Positions 1-10,657 of a stretch of 64,000 nucleotides of DNA are shown here, one piece after another. Source of the stretch: Mercurialis annua (Eukaryota > Streptophyta > Magnoliopsida > Malpighiales > Euphorbiaceae); NCBI RefSeq assembly GCF_937616625.2, contig NC_065570.1, positions 12,782,001-12,846,000 of the forward strand, in the 5' to 3' direction. The notes under the pieces were generated by a model, which had not been told where the DNA came from, ran no database searches, and saw only the letters and a program-made list of their open reading frames with translations. The first letter of the stretch is position 1. Each line of letters begins with the position of its first letter. Both the position numbers and the translations under genes were made by a program.

Positions 1-1738
1 TATATGTTGTTATACTGACCCTCTAACTATGACTCTTTAAGAAAGCTTTTAGTTTTAACCTTTCATCAGCATACAATTTAAAGCAGTCTCTTGTAACAGT
101 CCACCTAGAGGGTATGATAAATCTAGGACAAGCAGTATTCATCAATTCTTTAAACCCCAACCCTTTAACAAATCTAAATGGTAGCTCATCTGCAATTATC
201 ATATAAGCTATAGCTTGCCTAACAGACGCTTGACAAAATTTCCAGGCTCCCACATTAACTCTATTATCATCAACAACATTACCAACAACAACAGGATGCA
301 ATGTCAACAAACACTGCCTAGTCTGCTTACTATGTGGGTTTTTTAAGCAGGCCAGCATGTGTGCTCTTAAAGTAGAGGTCCCATTCAATTTACTATGACA
401 ATTATAAAGTCTAGCACAGTACAAACATTTTGCAGTAAGGACTCTACCATTATCATCACACACTCTTTCAAAATGATCCCAGACAGGAGATCTACTAACC
501 GTTTGCCTCCTCTTTCTAGATTGAGGATTAGTATCAATTGCTTGCTGAGGCACAGGTTGAGGTCTAGTGGTTCCCTCAATCAATGACGCATCAACAGGAG
601 CAGGACTGGGAGCAATATTGCTCTCAGTCCCAGCTTCTTGAACTGTAGGCATCTGTAAAATAAACAAGAGAAAGTCAGATACCTTTGAATTAACAGAATA
701 CAAAACATAGTAATAATTAACAAAACAGAAAAAATCATTTCTTACCATTGAATCTGTTGCCATCAGATTCTTAATCCCTCAATAAAAAAAGAAAGAGATC
801 AAACTTTGCTCCCACCAGAAAGTCTAAGATCAAACTTTTGATTTTGATTCCAACCAACAGAACAGAAAGAGATCAAACTGTGCTCCCACCACAAGTAAGG
901 TTCAACCACCAACACTTCAATCCTCAAAAACCAGAGAAGAGATATGAATGAGTAATAGAAAATAATTACAATATCAAACACAGAAAGACACGAACAGGTT
1001 ACAACAAAGTACTCACCTTTTTTCAATCTGATGTTCACAAATGAAATGAATCGGTGCTCAAAAGTCAGATCCAACAGATTAAGCACGAAATATGCAAGAA
1101 TCAAACACAGAAAGAGAGACCCATTAGTTAAAATCGAACACAGATACTTCAAGCATGAAACTTGATTAAAATGAAATCAAAATACTAAAAAACCCTCACT
1201 GCGATGTTGTTCTTCACTAATTATTAACAGAGAGTTAATAAAATTGGAGGCATGTTCTTTTAAATGAGAAACAACATCATGAACTGAAAAGGTGTAGATG
1301 AAACTTGGGGTGGGATTGAGTGTCTGTGAAGAGAAAACTTAGGTTTGGGGTTTCATTCAGTGAACTGAAGAGAGAAAACAAGAGAGAAAGAGGCTGTGTG
1401 CAAAATGAAATGAGCGATATAGGTTTAGGGTTTTTTAATGAGAGAATATATACCCTGCACAAAACGCTGCGTTTTTGTGTAGGGTTACTCGCTGAGTCAC
1501 ACGCTCTGCTCTCCCCACGTGCGAGTTCCTTCAGTTTAAAACGACGTCGTTTTCTTAATCGGTTTTTCGGTTAAATCGGTTGACTCATAACCATAGCCGA
1601 ATCGTTTATCATTAACCAAAATTTTCCCTATACCTGGACCAAACGGTGCCGTTTTCTTCATTACTGCCGAATTGAATTTCCTTATTCGGTTTAATTCGGT
1701 CGATTTAATTCGGTCGATTTGATTTATGCACACCCCTA
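1..1738 (-). mobile_element. hAT-family DNA transposon, 5' end (runs off left edge)
   Basis: The transposase N-terminus is read leftward and the element's 5' terminus lies near 1738, where the minus strand begins TAGGGGTGTGCA, a typical plant hAT terminal inverted repeat. Just inside it are subterminal repeats of the type TTCGGTCGATTTAATTCGG (about 1560-1720). Between the terminus and the first coding exon is about 0.97 kb without a credible gene, which is probably the leader. The other end is outside the window, so the target duplication cannot be tested. Confidence 0.75.
23..763 (-). pseudogene. hAT transposase N-terminus with BED zinc finger, interrupted by a stop
   Basis: Likely spliced: exon 1 at 746-763 encodes MATDSM and ends in a GTAAGA donor; exon 2 starts at 652 after TTTTACAG, in phase 0, and continues MPTVQEAG. 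The protein has a Ser/Pro/Gln-rich leader, then a BED-type zinc finger (SPVWDHFERV, a CLYC pair and a LRAHMLAC His/Cys pair), then the start of the hAT core (ADELPFRFVKGLGFKEL, PSRWTVTRDC). BED fingers bind transposon ends, and the hAT core carries an RNase H-like catalytic fold, which here lies beyond the window. A TAG stop at 23-25 is followed in frame by RVSITTY, the usual continuation of this family, so CAG to TAG is the simplest reading. The copy is therefore probably inactive. Confidence 0.75.
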
Positions 1739-1744
1739 GGTTAT

Positions 1745-3082
1745 TACAGATCAGTTCGATTATTTTAATTCGATTTATAGTAAAAGTTAACTAAATATTT
1801 TTATGTTCAAAATCTAATTTTGCTCTCCGTTTAATTATAGCTTATAAATGTTCATTTTTTATATTATAAATTTATAGTAAATTATTTTAGTTAGACAATT
1901 TTTATTTTAATTAGTTTACAATCAATTTACTAAGAATTAATTTTAAGTTGGTTTACTTTAGATTGACGTCCAATTTATTTTTTTTCCTACATTTAGTTTA
2001 AATTCAATAAAACCTTGATTAATTTAATATTAATGATACTGATTTAAAATTTTATTTCAGTATTATATATTTTAGTAAATACTTTTACTATAAATTTTTA
2101 ATCAATCTACTAAAAGATCAAATTAGATTAGTTTAGTTTAAATTTACATTTAGTTTACTTTTGATAAAAACATAGTTAGTTTACTTTTAGTTTATTATTA
2201 ATATTTTTATTTTTATAAAATTTTAAAAATGATTTTAATTAGACTTAATCGATTATAAATTTATAATATATTTACTAAGAATTTACTTTAGGCTAGTTTA
2301 CTACAAGTTTACATTGCATTTATTTTAAATTAACATTCAGCTTATGTTAAATCTATATTCAATTTAATTTCATTAAATCCTTATATAATTTTATAATTAG
2401 TTTATTTGTTATTTTATAAGTTTATTTTTGATAGTGTAAATTAAAAATTAATAATTTGATTAGAATAAGTTAATTTTTAATTTATACAATTATACAAAAA
2501 TTATAATGAGCTTACTAATAACTTAGCTTAAATTGGTTTATTTTAAATTTACATTGTATTTACATTAAATTAACATTGAGCTTACACTAAGTTTACATTA
2601 AGTTTACGGTTTACTTTAAGTTTATTTTAAATTCAAATTACGTTTCACTTCAGAAAGAACTTAAATAATTTATATTTAGTTTACTATTAGTTCATTTGTT
2701 ATTTTATGAGTTATTTTTGATAGTGTATATTATTAATAAATTGATTTAATTAAAATAATTTAATTTTACATTTATAATCAATTTATTAAAATATTTATAT
2801 AATATTAGTAAATTCACATTGAGTTGACTTTAAATTGACATTGGGTTTATATTAAATTTTCACAATTTACTATAAACTATTTTAAATAATTTATTTTTAA
2901 TTTACTATTAGTTTATTTTGTCCATTATAAATTATATTTTGATGGTGTAAATTATAAACAATTAATTTCATTATCATAGTAGGATACAAGCTAATTTTAC
3001 ATTGAATTTACATTAATTTTACTTTAAATTTATTTTAAATATACTTTCAATTCCATTTTAATAAAACCTTTGATAGTTTACT
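1745..3082. repeat. Old AT-rich degenerate tandem repeat array
   Basis: No gene is present. A diverged unit recurs: a block like TAGTTTATTTGTTATTTTAT, then a GATAGTGTAAATTATTAATAA-like block, then several AGTTTACATTGAGTTTAC-like pieces. The unit starts are near 2396, 2688, 2910, 3606 and 4220. After subtracting the two inserted foldback elements, the spacing is about 180-290 bp. The same sequence resumes at 3605-3791, 4172-4337 and 8073-8160, so the LINE and both foldbacks landed inside one pre-existing array. Confidence 0.6.
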
Positions 3083-3091
3083 TTCAAATAA

Positions 3092-3595
3092 GGCCTAATA
3101 CCTTAAAAATCCCCGACCTTTTAGCCCCTTTTCAATTCTACCCTGACGTTGAAAATTGGTCGATTTTACCCTATTTTGCATTTTTGTGTTTCAATTGTAC
3201 CCTGAAATATTAAATTGATGTTTTTTTTGTTTGGAAAAAATTAAAAAACGTTCTCCATGTCTAGTATATATTAATTGTATATGTTGAAAATTTATTTAGA
3301 TTTAGTTAAATTAATTAAGAATTTAAATTAGTTTTAATTTGATTATGGTTTATAGTTAGTTTTCAAAAATAAATGACTTATTTGTACTTTTTTGAATGGA
3401 ATAAATTTAATTTTATCTTTAAACTTAGTTAATTAAATGATTTTTTCATTTAAATAAATAAATTGTGAAAAATTAAAAATATTATGGCACAATTGAAAAG
3501 AGAAAATGCGAAATAGGGTAAAATTGACCAGTTTTCAACGTCATGGTAGAATTGAAAAGGGGCTAAAAGTTTAGGGTTTTTTGAGGTATTAGGCC
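3092..3595. mobile_element. Foldback / Mutator-like MITE, 504 bp, 9-bp TSD
   Basis: The ends are inverted copies (GGCCTAATACCTTAAAAA at left, and its complement ending GGTATTAGGCC at right), with arms about 110 bp long that include CAATTCTACCCTGACGTTG and its complement. Flanking 9-mers are identical: TTCAAATAA at 3083-3091 and 3596-3604. A 9-bp duplication is typical of Mutator-like elements. There is no coding capacity. Confidence 0.85.
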
Positions 3596-3791
3596 TTCAA
3601 ATAACTATTAGTTTATTTTTCAATTTATAAGTTTTTTAATAGCGTAAATTATTAATAAATTAATTTAATTACAATAAGTTAATATCTAAGTTATAATTAG
3701 CTTATTAATTCCTTCAAATAGGTTACTTTGAGTTTACATTGAATTGATGTTAAAATTTCACTGAATTTACATTAAGTTTAAATTAAATTAA

Positions 3792-4171
3792 GGCCTAATT
3801 ACTTAAAAAAACCCACCTTGAACTTTTTTGGAGAAGGAGCGGCGGCCGCTGCTCCTTCTCCATATGTGGAGATGGAGCGGCGGCAGCTGCGGGGAGAATT
3901 ATTTTGAAATTAATAAAAATTTATTGTTATTTTTAATTTTTTTTTTTGAAGATGGTATTTTATATTATTAATAACATCAACGTCTAATTAGTATATAAAT
4001 ATAAATTGAAGGATTATTTTGAACTTTTTTCCAAATAAAAAGAGGTAATTTTAGTACTTTTGGGTATGGACGAAACATAAAAATCCAAAATTAGGCACAA
4101 ATGGCTTTTTTACAAGATCAGGGTATAAACAAAAAAAAGATCAAGGTGAGATTTTTTTAAGTAATTAAGCC
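3792..4171. mobile_element. Foldback MITE, 380 bp, with GC-rich hairpin core
   Basis: The termini GGCCTAATTACTTAAAAAAA and an inverted copy at 4150-4171 are related to the previous element. The flanking 9-mers TTAAATTAA (3783-3791) and TTAAATTTA (4172-4180) match at 8 of 9 positions. The core at 3830-3861 is a hairpin with arms GGAGAAGGAGC and GCTCCTTCTCC around a NotI-like GCGGCCGC centre. It is strikingly GC-rich against an AT-rich background. Confidence 0.8.
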
Positions 4172-4337
4172 TTAAATTTACACAGACTGCACGCCAGATA
4201 GTTTACTTTTAATTTATTAATAGTTTAGTTGTCAATTTATAAACTAATTCTTAATAGTGTATATTTTTAATTAATAAATTTAATTAGATTAAGTTAATGT
4301 TAAACTTATAACAAATTTAGGAAAAATCTATTTTAAG

Positions 4338-7300
4338 TTTTTTTTTGGATAAATGATGGGTATATTAGCGCAATCACAAAGCCGTGATTGGCAAAAGCCT
4401 TAAAAAAAGGCGAGAAAAGTCATGCATATTTACAGAAAAAAAAGTAAATTACGAAAAACATCATTGCCTGAATAAGCAAAACCATGATTGTTGTCTCTGT
4501 AGTACTCCACTGCCTTGCAAATTGCTGTGAAAACCACTGTGTCCACCTCTGTAACTTCGTTCCTGAAAACTCGCCTGTTTCGAACTTTCCATAATTCCCA
4601 AATACAATAGAATCATAACATCTGCCATAATCCACGAAACCTTGTAAGGGCTAAGTCATCCCAAAAGTAGAAGAAATCAATCAAGGAGGCAGGTAGAACC
4701 GAACTAACATTGCACATCTGAAGTAACTTGGACCAAACTAACCATGCAAATCGACAATGGACGACAATATGAAGGCTATCTTCATCATAAGAGCAGAATG
4801 AACAAGCTAATTCATTTACAGAAATAATTCCTCTATTTGCAAGAACAGCTTTCAAAGAGATTCTGTCCCTTGCCAACAACCAAAAGAAGAAAAGAATCCT
4901 TGGGGGAAGCTTAAATTTCCAGAAAAAAGAAAATAGATTAGCATCTGCTGCTGCTCCCCGAATTGCTGCTCTATGACATGAAAATGTTGAAACTGTAGAA
5001 ATTGCAGAAACATGGCGAGGGGCCGTAATCTGTCCAGAAGATGCGGCATGAGTTTGATTATTTGGGTTAGCTGAAACGGTATGAGAGGCAATTTCTGAAG
5101 CTTGAACGATGGACCTGAAGTTTGAAGGAGTAAAGCTGTTCTTCTTATACCAGCTAAAAAAATCGAGCTGTTCTGGATTTGGAGTAGAATTGAGGAGCTG
5201 TTCCTGAAGACTGTCAAGAAGCTGAATATCTCCCAAACGTAATCTTCGTTTCCATGTGAAAGTATAGCTGCCCATTTCCGTATTAAAAATATCCGAGACC
5301 GAAGCAGACTCATTCGTAACGATACTGAAAAGCCTTGGATAAGAAGAAGATAGAGCTTGATTTCCCAACCAAATATCATTCCAGAAGTTAATATCCTCAC
5401 CATTACCCAAATGAACATGCAACCCCTCATTAAAGTAGTTCCATATTTGCTTATTTCTCACACAAATCGAGTGAATCCCACGCCAAAGATGAGAAAGTTT
5501 CGAAACATTTATAGAATGAAGATCATGCAAATTCGAAATATTTGAACTGTTGGAAATTACTGTAAACCAAAGGGAAAATTTGCTATCTGTCCTTAATTTC
5601 CATATCCACTTAAGAAGAAGGGATTGGTTCTTAAACCGCAGGGGCGTAATATTTAAACCACCGTTTTGCAAAGGTAAGCAAACATCCGACCAAGCAACTT
5701 TGCTGAAACCCATCTGATCACCGGACCCACTCCATAAAAAAAGCCTCATAAATCTTTCAAGAGTAGTAATAACCGACTGCGGAATCGAAAAGGAGCAAAG
5801 AAAATAAACTGGCAGACTACTGAGAACAGACTTGATCAAAATTAGTCTTCCTGCAGGAGATAATAGTTTTCCTTTCCAATTTGCTAATTGAGAAGAAAAA
5901 TTATGAATGATCGGATTCCATAAGTTTGCTCTAACCGATTTAGCAGTCAAAGGCAATCCCAAATAAACAATAGGCAGAGAGTCAATCTTACAGTTAAGGA
6001 TTTCAGAAGCTGCGGCTAGAGAAGCATCGTCGACATTTAACCCAATGATTGCCGATTTTTGATAGTTTATTTGTAAACCTGAGACCAACTCAAAACATCG
6101 AAGAATGCAGAGAAGATTACTAATCATGTCAAGATTATTAGGAACAAATAACAAAGTGTCATCTGCAAATTGCAGGATAGAAATTGGTTCAGGGTAACCA
6201 TCTACATGAATGCCATCAAGCAAACCTAAATTGACTGCCTTCGAAAAGATAGCCTTTAATCCTTCTACCGCCAAAACAAATAGCATTGGAGAAATTGGAT
6301 CACCCTGTCTGACACTTCTGCCCATATTAAAATTCTTCGAAGGGCTGCCATTGATTAGGACTGATAATTGTGCCGAATCAAAAAAAGAATAAATCCACTC
6401 AATCCAAACTTTGTCAAAATTCATCCTGGAAAGCATTTTCAAAATAAAATCCCATGAAATAGAGTCAAAAGCTTTCTTAAAATCAAGTTTGATTAAGAAA
6501 ACTTGATCTTTCCTCCTGTTGGTTAAGTGAATTAATTCCGAAGCAATCATATGGCAATCATGAATATTCCTACCTTTAATAAAACCAAATTGGTTTTCTG
6601 AAATAATTGAAGGTAGTACAGAAGATAACCTGTTAGCCAGAACTTTGAATAAAAGCTTGAAGACTCCATTAATGAGACTAATGGGCCGAAAATCCTTGAT
6701 GTCTGAAGCACCTTTTATCTTTGGAATAAGAACAAGAAAAGCCGTGTTCAGACCCGGTGGAAAGAAACCAGATTTGAAAAAAGTAGAAAAAAGTTCGATA
6801 AAATCGTGCTTAATAATACTCCACGCCCTTTTATAAAAGAAAAAGTTAAAGCCATCTGGACCCGGAGCTTTATTATCATCACATCCCGATAAACCCGCAA
6901 AGATTTCTTCTTCAGTAAACTCTCTTATCAACTCAACCGAGTGAGCTCTTGAGAGAGATTTTATAGGCAGTCCGTCCAAGGAGAAACTCACAGCAGATTT
7001 CGGTTTGTAGAGGTTCTTGTAGAACAACTGAATATTCTTCCTGATATCGTCCAGAGAGGTGCAGAACCGACCATCAACTGAAATTTCAGTGATCAAGTTA
7101 CTACGAGAGTGAACTGATGCAATAGTATGAAAAAACTTCGTATTTTTGTCTCCATGTAAATTCCAATTCAACCTTGATTTCTGATGCCAAAGAGATTCAA
7201 GTTGTTTTGAAACCTTGGAGAATTCTTCATGAAGAACTGCCCATTTATCCAAGTCCAAGTCTGAACTCTGATTCAAATCCATCCCCGCTTCCAAATTAAA

Positions 7301-8060
7301 AATCTCAGACTGAAGAGAATCAAATTTGGTGTTTAGATTACCGAAAGAGCTTTTGTTCCACTCCTTAATAATGTTGCGAAGATCTCTCAGTTTAAGAACT
7401 AAATCAGCCCCTGGATATTTTATCTCTATAGCAGCCCAAGAATTTTTAATCAAATCAGGAAAGGAGTCGTCATTCCACCAAGCGTTAATCGATTTAAATG
7501 GTTTTGGACCCCACTCGATAGCATTTGCTGAATTAAACAAGAGCGGAACATGGTCAGAGAAGCTTCTCGGAAGAGCTTTTAACAGTAAGTTCGGCCAAGT
7601 AGAGAACACCGATGGCGAAACAAAGCATCTATCAATCTTCGATCTAGAGTTACTATTTTGCCACGTAAAATAGCGACCATTTAAATCCACTTCTGTCAAA
7701 AAAGAACCTTGAACAAAATTCAGGAAATCCCGCATTCCAGCTGTGTAACCAGAGAAATTCCATCTCTCTTCCGGTTGTAAAATCTCATTGAAATCCCCCA
7801 TTAAAAAGCAAATTTTCTCTGTCTGAGCTTCGTGTAACAAATCAGCCCAAAGAAAAGATCTCTCCGCAGAATTACAGCTACCATAGACCAAAATAAACCT
7901 GAACTGATTGGAGTTGAGCTCAAAATCGATACGAATCCATCGAGGTTGAATGACAATTTCTGAAGGAGTGAAAGAATTAGAGTCCCAGATACATAGTAGA
8001 CCTCCTGAAGCTCCATTAGATGGAGAAAAGCAGAAAGCATAATCGTTTGTCGGCCACAAA
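4338..8060 (-). mobile_element. 5'-truncated L1-type LINE with target-site duplication
   Basis: On the minus strand the element ends in a short poly(A) tail (T run at 4338-4346 on the plus strand). It is flanked by CTATTTTAAG at 4328-4337 and again at 8061-8070, which extends to 12 bp if the shared TT is counted. This is the expected target-primed reverse-transcription signature. The 5' end is truncated inside the endonuclease domain, so ORF1 and the promoter are missing. It is inserted in the AT-rich tandem array. Confidence 0.9.
4430..8059 (-). pseudogene. LINE ORF2: endonuclease, reverse transcriptase, zf-RVT
   Basis: The frame is open from the truncation point at 8059 (no native ATG) for about 1148 codons to a TGA at 4613-4615. 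It then continues in the same frame through CIWELWKVRNRRVF to a natural stop at 4430-4432, so a single opal codon breaks an otherwise intact ORF. Visible domains: the apurinic endonuclease C-terminal half with GDFNEI (about residues 88-93) and SDH (168-170); the reverse transcriptase with KAPGPDGF, a FRPISL motif and the catalytic FADD near residue 630; and a C-terminal zf-RVT domain with a CSFC pair and HIVVHC near residue 1090. The missing N-terminal endonuclease residues mean it cannot retrotranspose by itself. Confidence 0.9.
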
Positions 8061-8164
8061 CTATTTTAAGTTAGTTTATTTTAAGTTGATATTTAATTTG
8101 CAATGAGATTATGTTTAATTTACACTAACATTAATTTAATTGGACTAAATTAATTTTAAATTAG

Positions 8165-8478
8165 GGTTAAATGTGCCAAAAATCACCAACTTCTGCGTGT
8201 TCTTGATATTTAACATAATTTTTTTAATTTTGGCATTTTTAAAATAAACTTTTCAATTTTTTGCAATTAACACCACATGAATGTTTTCTTTGAAAATTAG
8301 TGTCATTTTATATAAAAAAACGGTGTCATTTTAATCTAAAACGGTACCGTTTTATATCCAAAACGGTGTCGATGTCTTTAATTGCAAAATTTTGGAAGTT
8401 TATATACTTTTTTGACAAAAATAAAAATTTATGTGAAATACCAAAAACACGCGAATGTTTGTACATTTAAGCTTTAAA
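8165..8478. repeat. Foldback element, about 314 bp
   Basis: GGGTTAAATGTGCCAAAAAT at the left is mirrored by an inverted copy at the right (ACATTTAAGCTTTAAAT). The arms include related GCGTGTTCTTGATATTT and AAATACCAAAAACACGCG segments. The interior repeats AAAACGGTGTCGTTTTA-like sequence. No clean target duplication was seen. Flanks at 8073-8164 and 8479-8560 are AT-rich array sequence. Confidence 0.55.
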
Positions 8479-9174
8479 TTTATAATCAATATAGTATTTT
8501 TTTTAAAATTATTTACTTAATTTAACATCAAATTTACATTGAGTTTACATACAGTTTTCACTGATCACTGCGGGTCCCACTACCAACCACCATATATCCT
8601 ACCACAACCAGCCTAGATCTGACCACCAGATAACCACAGGTCCAACCACATTTCTCAACATTAACATGTGGACTATTTTATTAGTCTTATATAGTCAAAT
8701 ATATATATAGAGAGACAGAGCAATAAGCCTTTACTTTGGTGGCAAATCATGTAATCTTTCTTATAAGAGGTTAACAATGTTTTTAATTTTTAATTATCTG
8801 ATAAATATTGGCTCGATCATTGACTATGGTAGGGTCACTGACCGCCAGCGACCACAAGTGGTTTGGCCACTGAACAACAACCGAATCTCACCCAACACAT
8901 TTACTCTCACTTTCAAGTGGGGTTATAAAACAAATACAAGAATGTTTTAGGTACATATACAAAGAGAAATTTAAAATTGGGTGATTGTTACGAAAAAACT
9001 AGGTAATTTTTCATTTTTGAGTTATAATGTTCAGATAGTTTTGAAACTATTAGTGGATGTTTTTCAAAATTGAATAGAATCGATTGAATCTATTCAATAT
9101 AGAATAATTATACAAGACAATGATTGTATTATATCATTTATGCAATAAATTAATGATACATTTGCCTTGTATAT
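8479..9174. other. Non-coding stretch, no gene seen
   Basis: A GC-richer patch at 8565-8660 and 8820-8900 has CCACTACCAACCACC and GACCGCCAGCGACCAC runs that look weakly mirrored (GGTAGGGTCACTGACC), suggesting another decayed inverted-repeat element. No ORF with recognisable homology is visible. Confidence 0.3.
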
Positions 9175-9483
9175 GGCTAGAGGACTACAAAACCACTAAT
9201 CTTTGTTTCGGTTTCAATTCCACCCTGACGTAAAAAATTTGTCAATTTTACCCTATTTCAGATTTTTGGTTCTCAATAGCACCCTAAATTAAAAAAAATG
9301 AAATGATCCTTAAATTTACTTGTTTTACGTACTTTAATACTTATAGTAAAAAATCATCTATTTTTTTATTTAGGGTGCTATAGAAAACCAAAAATCCGAA
9401 ATAGGGTAAAATTGACAAAATTCATACGTCAGGGTGGAATTGAAAACCAAAATAAAGGTCGGTAATTCTTCAGCCCTTTAGCC
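9175..9483. repeat. Foldback element with CACCCTGACGT arms
   Basis: The left arm reads GGCTAGAGGACTACAAAACC, then TTTCAATTCCACCCTGACGT, and GTCAATTTTACCCTATTTC. The right arm at about 9366-9483 is its inverted copy, ending CCCTTTAGCC. The inner arms share a family with the element at 3092-3595. No target duplication was recognised. Confidence 0.6.
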
Positions 9484-10125
9484 AATATTTAATGATAAAA
9501 AAAGTAATTATTTAAAAAAAATTATCTAACGGTTGTATGAGATAAACATTGTTGAATATAAAATACCAAATGACCAAAAATTGTCAAATGTTTTACGAAA
9601 ATTTCACAAAAATTCAAACCTTTTAATTTTATCTGAAAACATGATTTTGTTTCAACATGTTCAACTATGCAATTTTGTTCATGTGGCGCCGATGTGGCGT
9701 GTCACACATCATCGCCACATAAGTAAAATTATCTAGTTGGACATAATTGACAAGAAATTATGCGTTTCAGGATAAATTGGATAAAATTAAAAAAATTGGA
9801 CTTTTATAAAATTTTCATGAAAAATTTAGTTTTTTTAGTCATTTGGCCAATATAAAATTGGTGGCTGATTTAATTGAAATGGATTTTAAAACAAAATTGT
9901 AGCTAAGTTAATTTAGCCTATTTTACTAACATTAAAATAAATTTAATTCATAAAAAATTAAAAATTAAAAATTAAAAATAATGGTTTTGTAAATCAGTTT
10001 GACCAACTCATCGAACCATATAAACCGGTGGTTCTTTCTTTCTGCCACCGGTTCAATTTTTCAAATGAGGCTCCTCATGACATGTTGTAAATGAGAATGA
10101 AACAGTAATAAAGTGCTCTTTTTTT
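9484..10125. other. Non-coding, no gene seen
   Basis: AT-rich intergenic sequence. Short ORFs here have no recognisable domains. There is a partial inverted relation between AAATTTCACAAAAATTC-like and GAAATTATGCG-like segments, but it is too weak to call an element. Confidence 0.3.
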
Positions 10126-10454
10126 GTCAAACCCATCTAAAGGCCCTGTACTTTATATTTTTTTTATAGATCCTTATACTTCATTTTTGTATTATCTGAT
10201 CCATGTACTTATCTATTTTTTATTTTCAGGTCCTTTTTGAGTTTTTTTCAGTCCTTTTGTGTGACTGGAGGAAAAAAAAAATATAAATAGACGGATTGGA
10301 GGAAAAAAATTGTAAGTAGAAGGACTTGAAAAAACTCAAAAAGGACCTGAAAATCGGAAATAGGTAAGTAGAAGGACTAGGTAATACAAAAATGAAGTGT
10401 AAAAACGTACGGAGAAAAATGTATAAAGTACAAGGGCCTATAAATGGGTTAAAC
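10126..10454. repeat. Foldback MITE about 0.2 kb upstream of the SEC14-like gene
   Basis: GTCAAACCCATCTAAAGGCC followed by CTGTACTTTATA is mirrored at the right by TATAAAGTACAAGGGCCTA and GGGTTAAAC. The inner arms also pair (CAGGTCCTTTTTGAGTTTTT with AAAAACTCAAAAAGGACCTG), giving a nearly full-length hairpin. No coding capacity. Confidence 0.7.
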
Positions 10455-10657
10455 CCTCTATTTTTCTCTTTTATAATGCTTTGACTTTTTTCCTAGTATT
10501 GTCTTGTTCAATTTTATCATTTTGGTGAGCTATGCACATCCGCCTTTCTTGACCTCACAACAAACACAACATGTCCTAACAATCAAACTCCTAAATAATC
10601 ACATTTAACAAAAACACAATCTTTTTAGTGAATAAAAAGAGAGGCAACTGAGGACTA

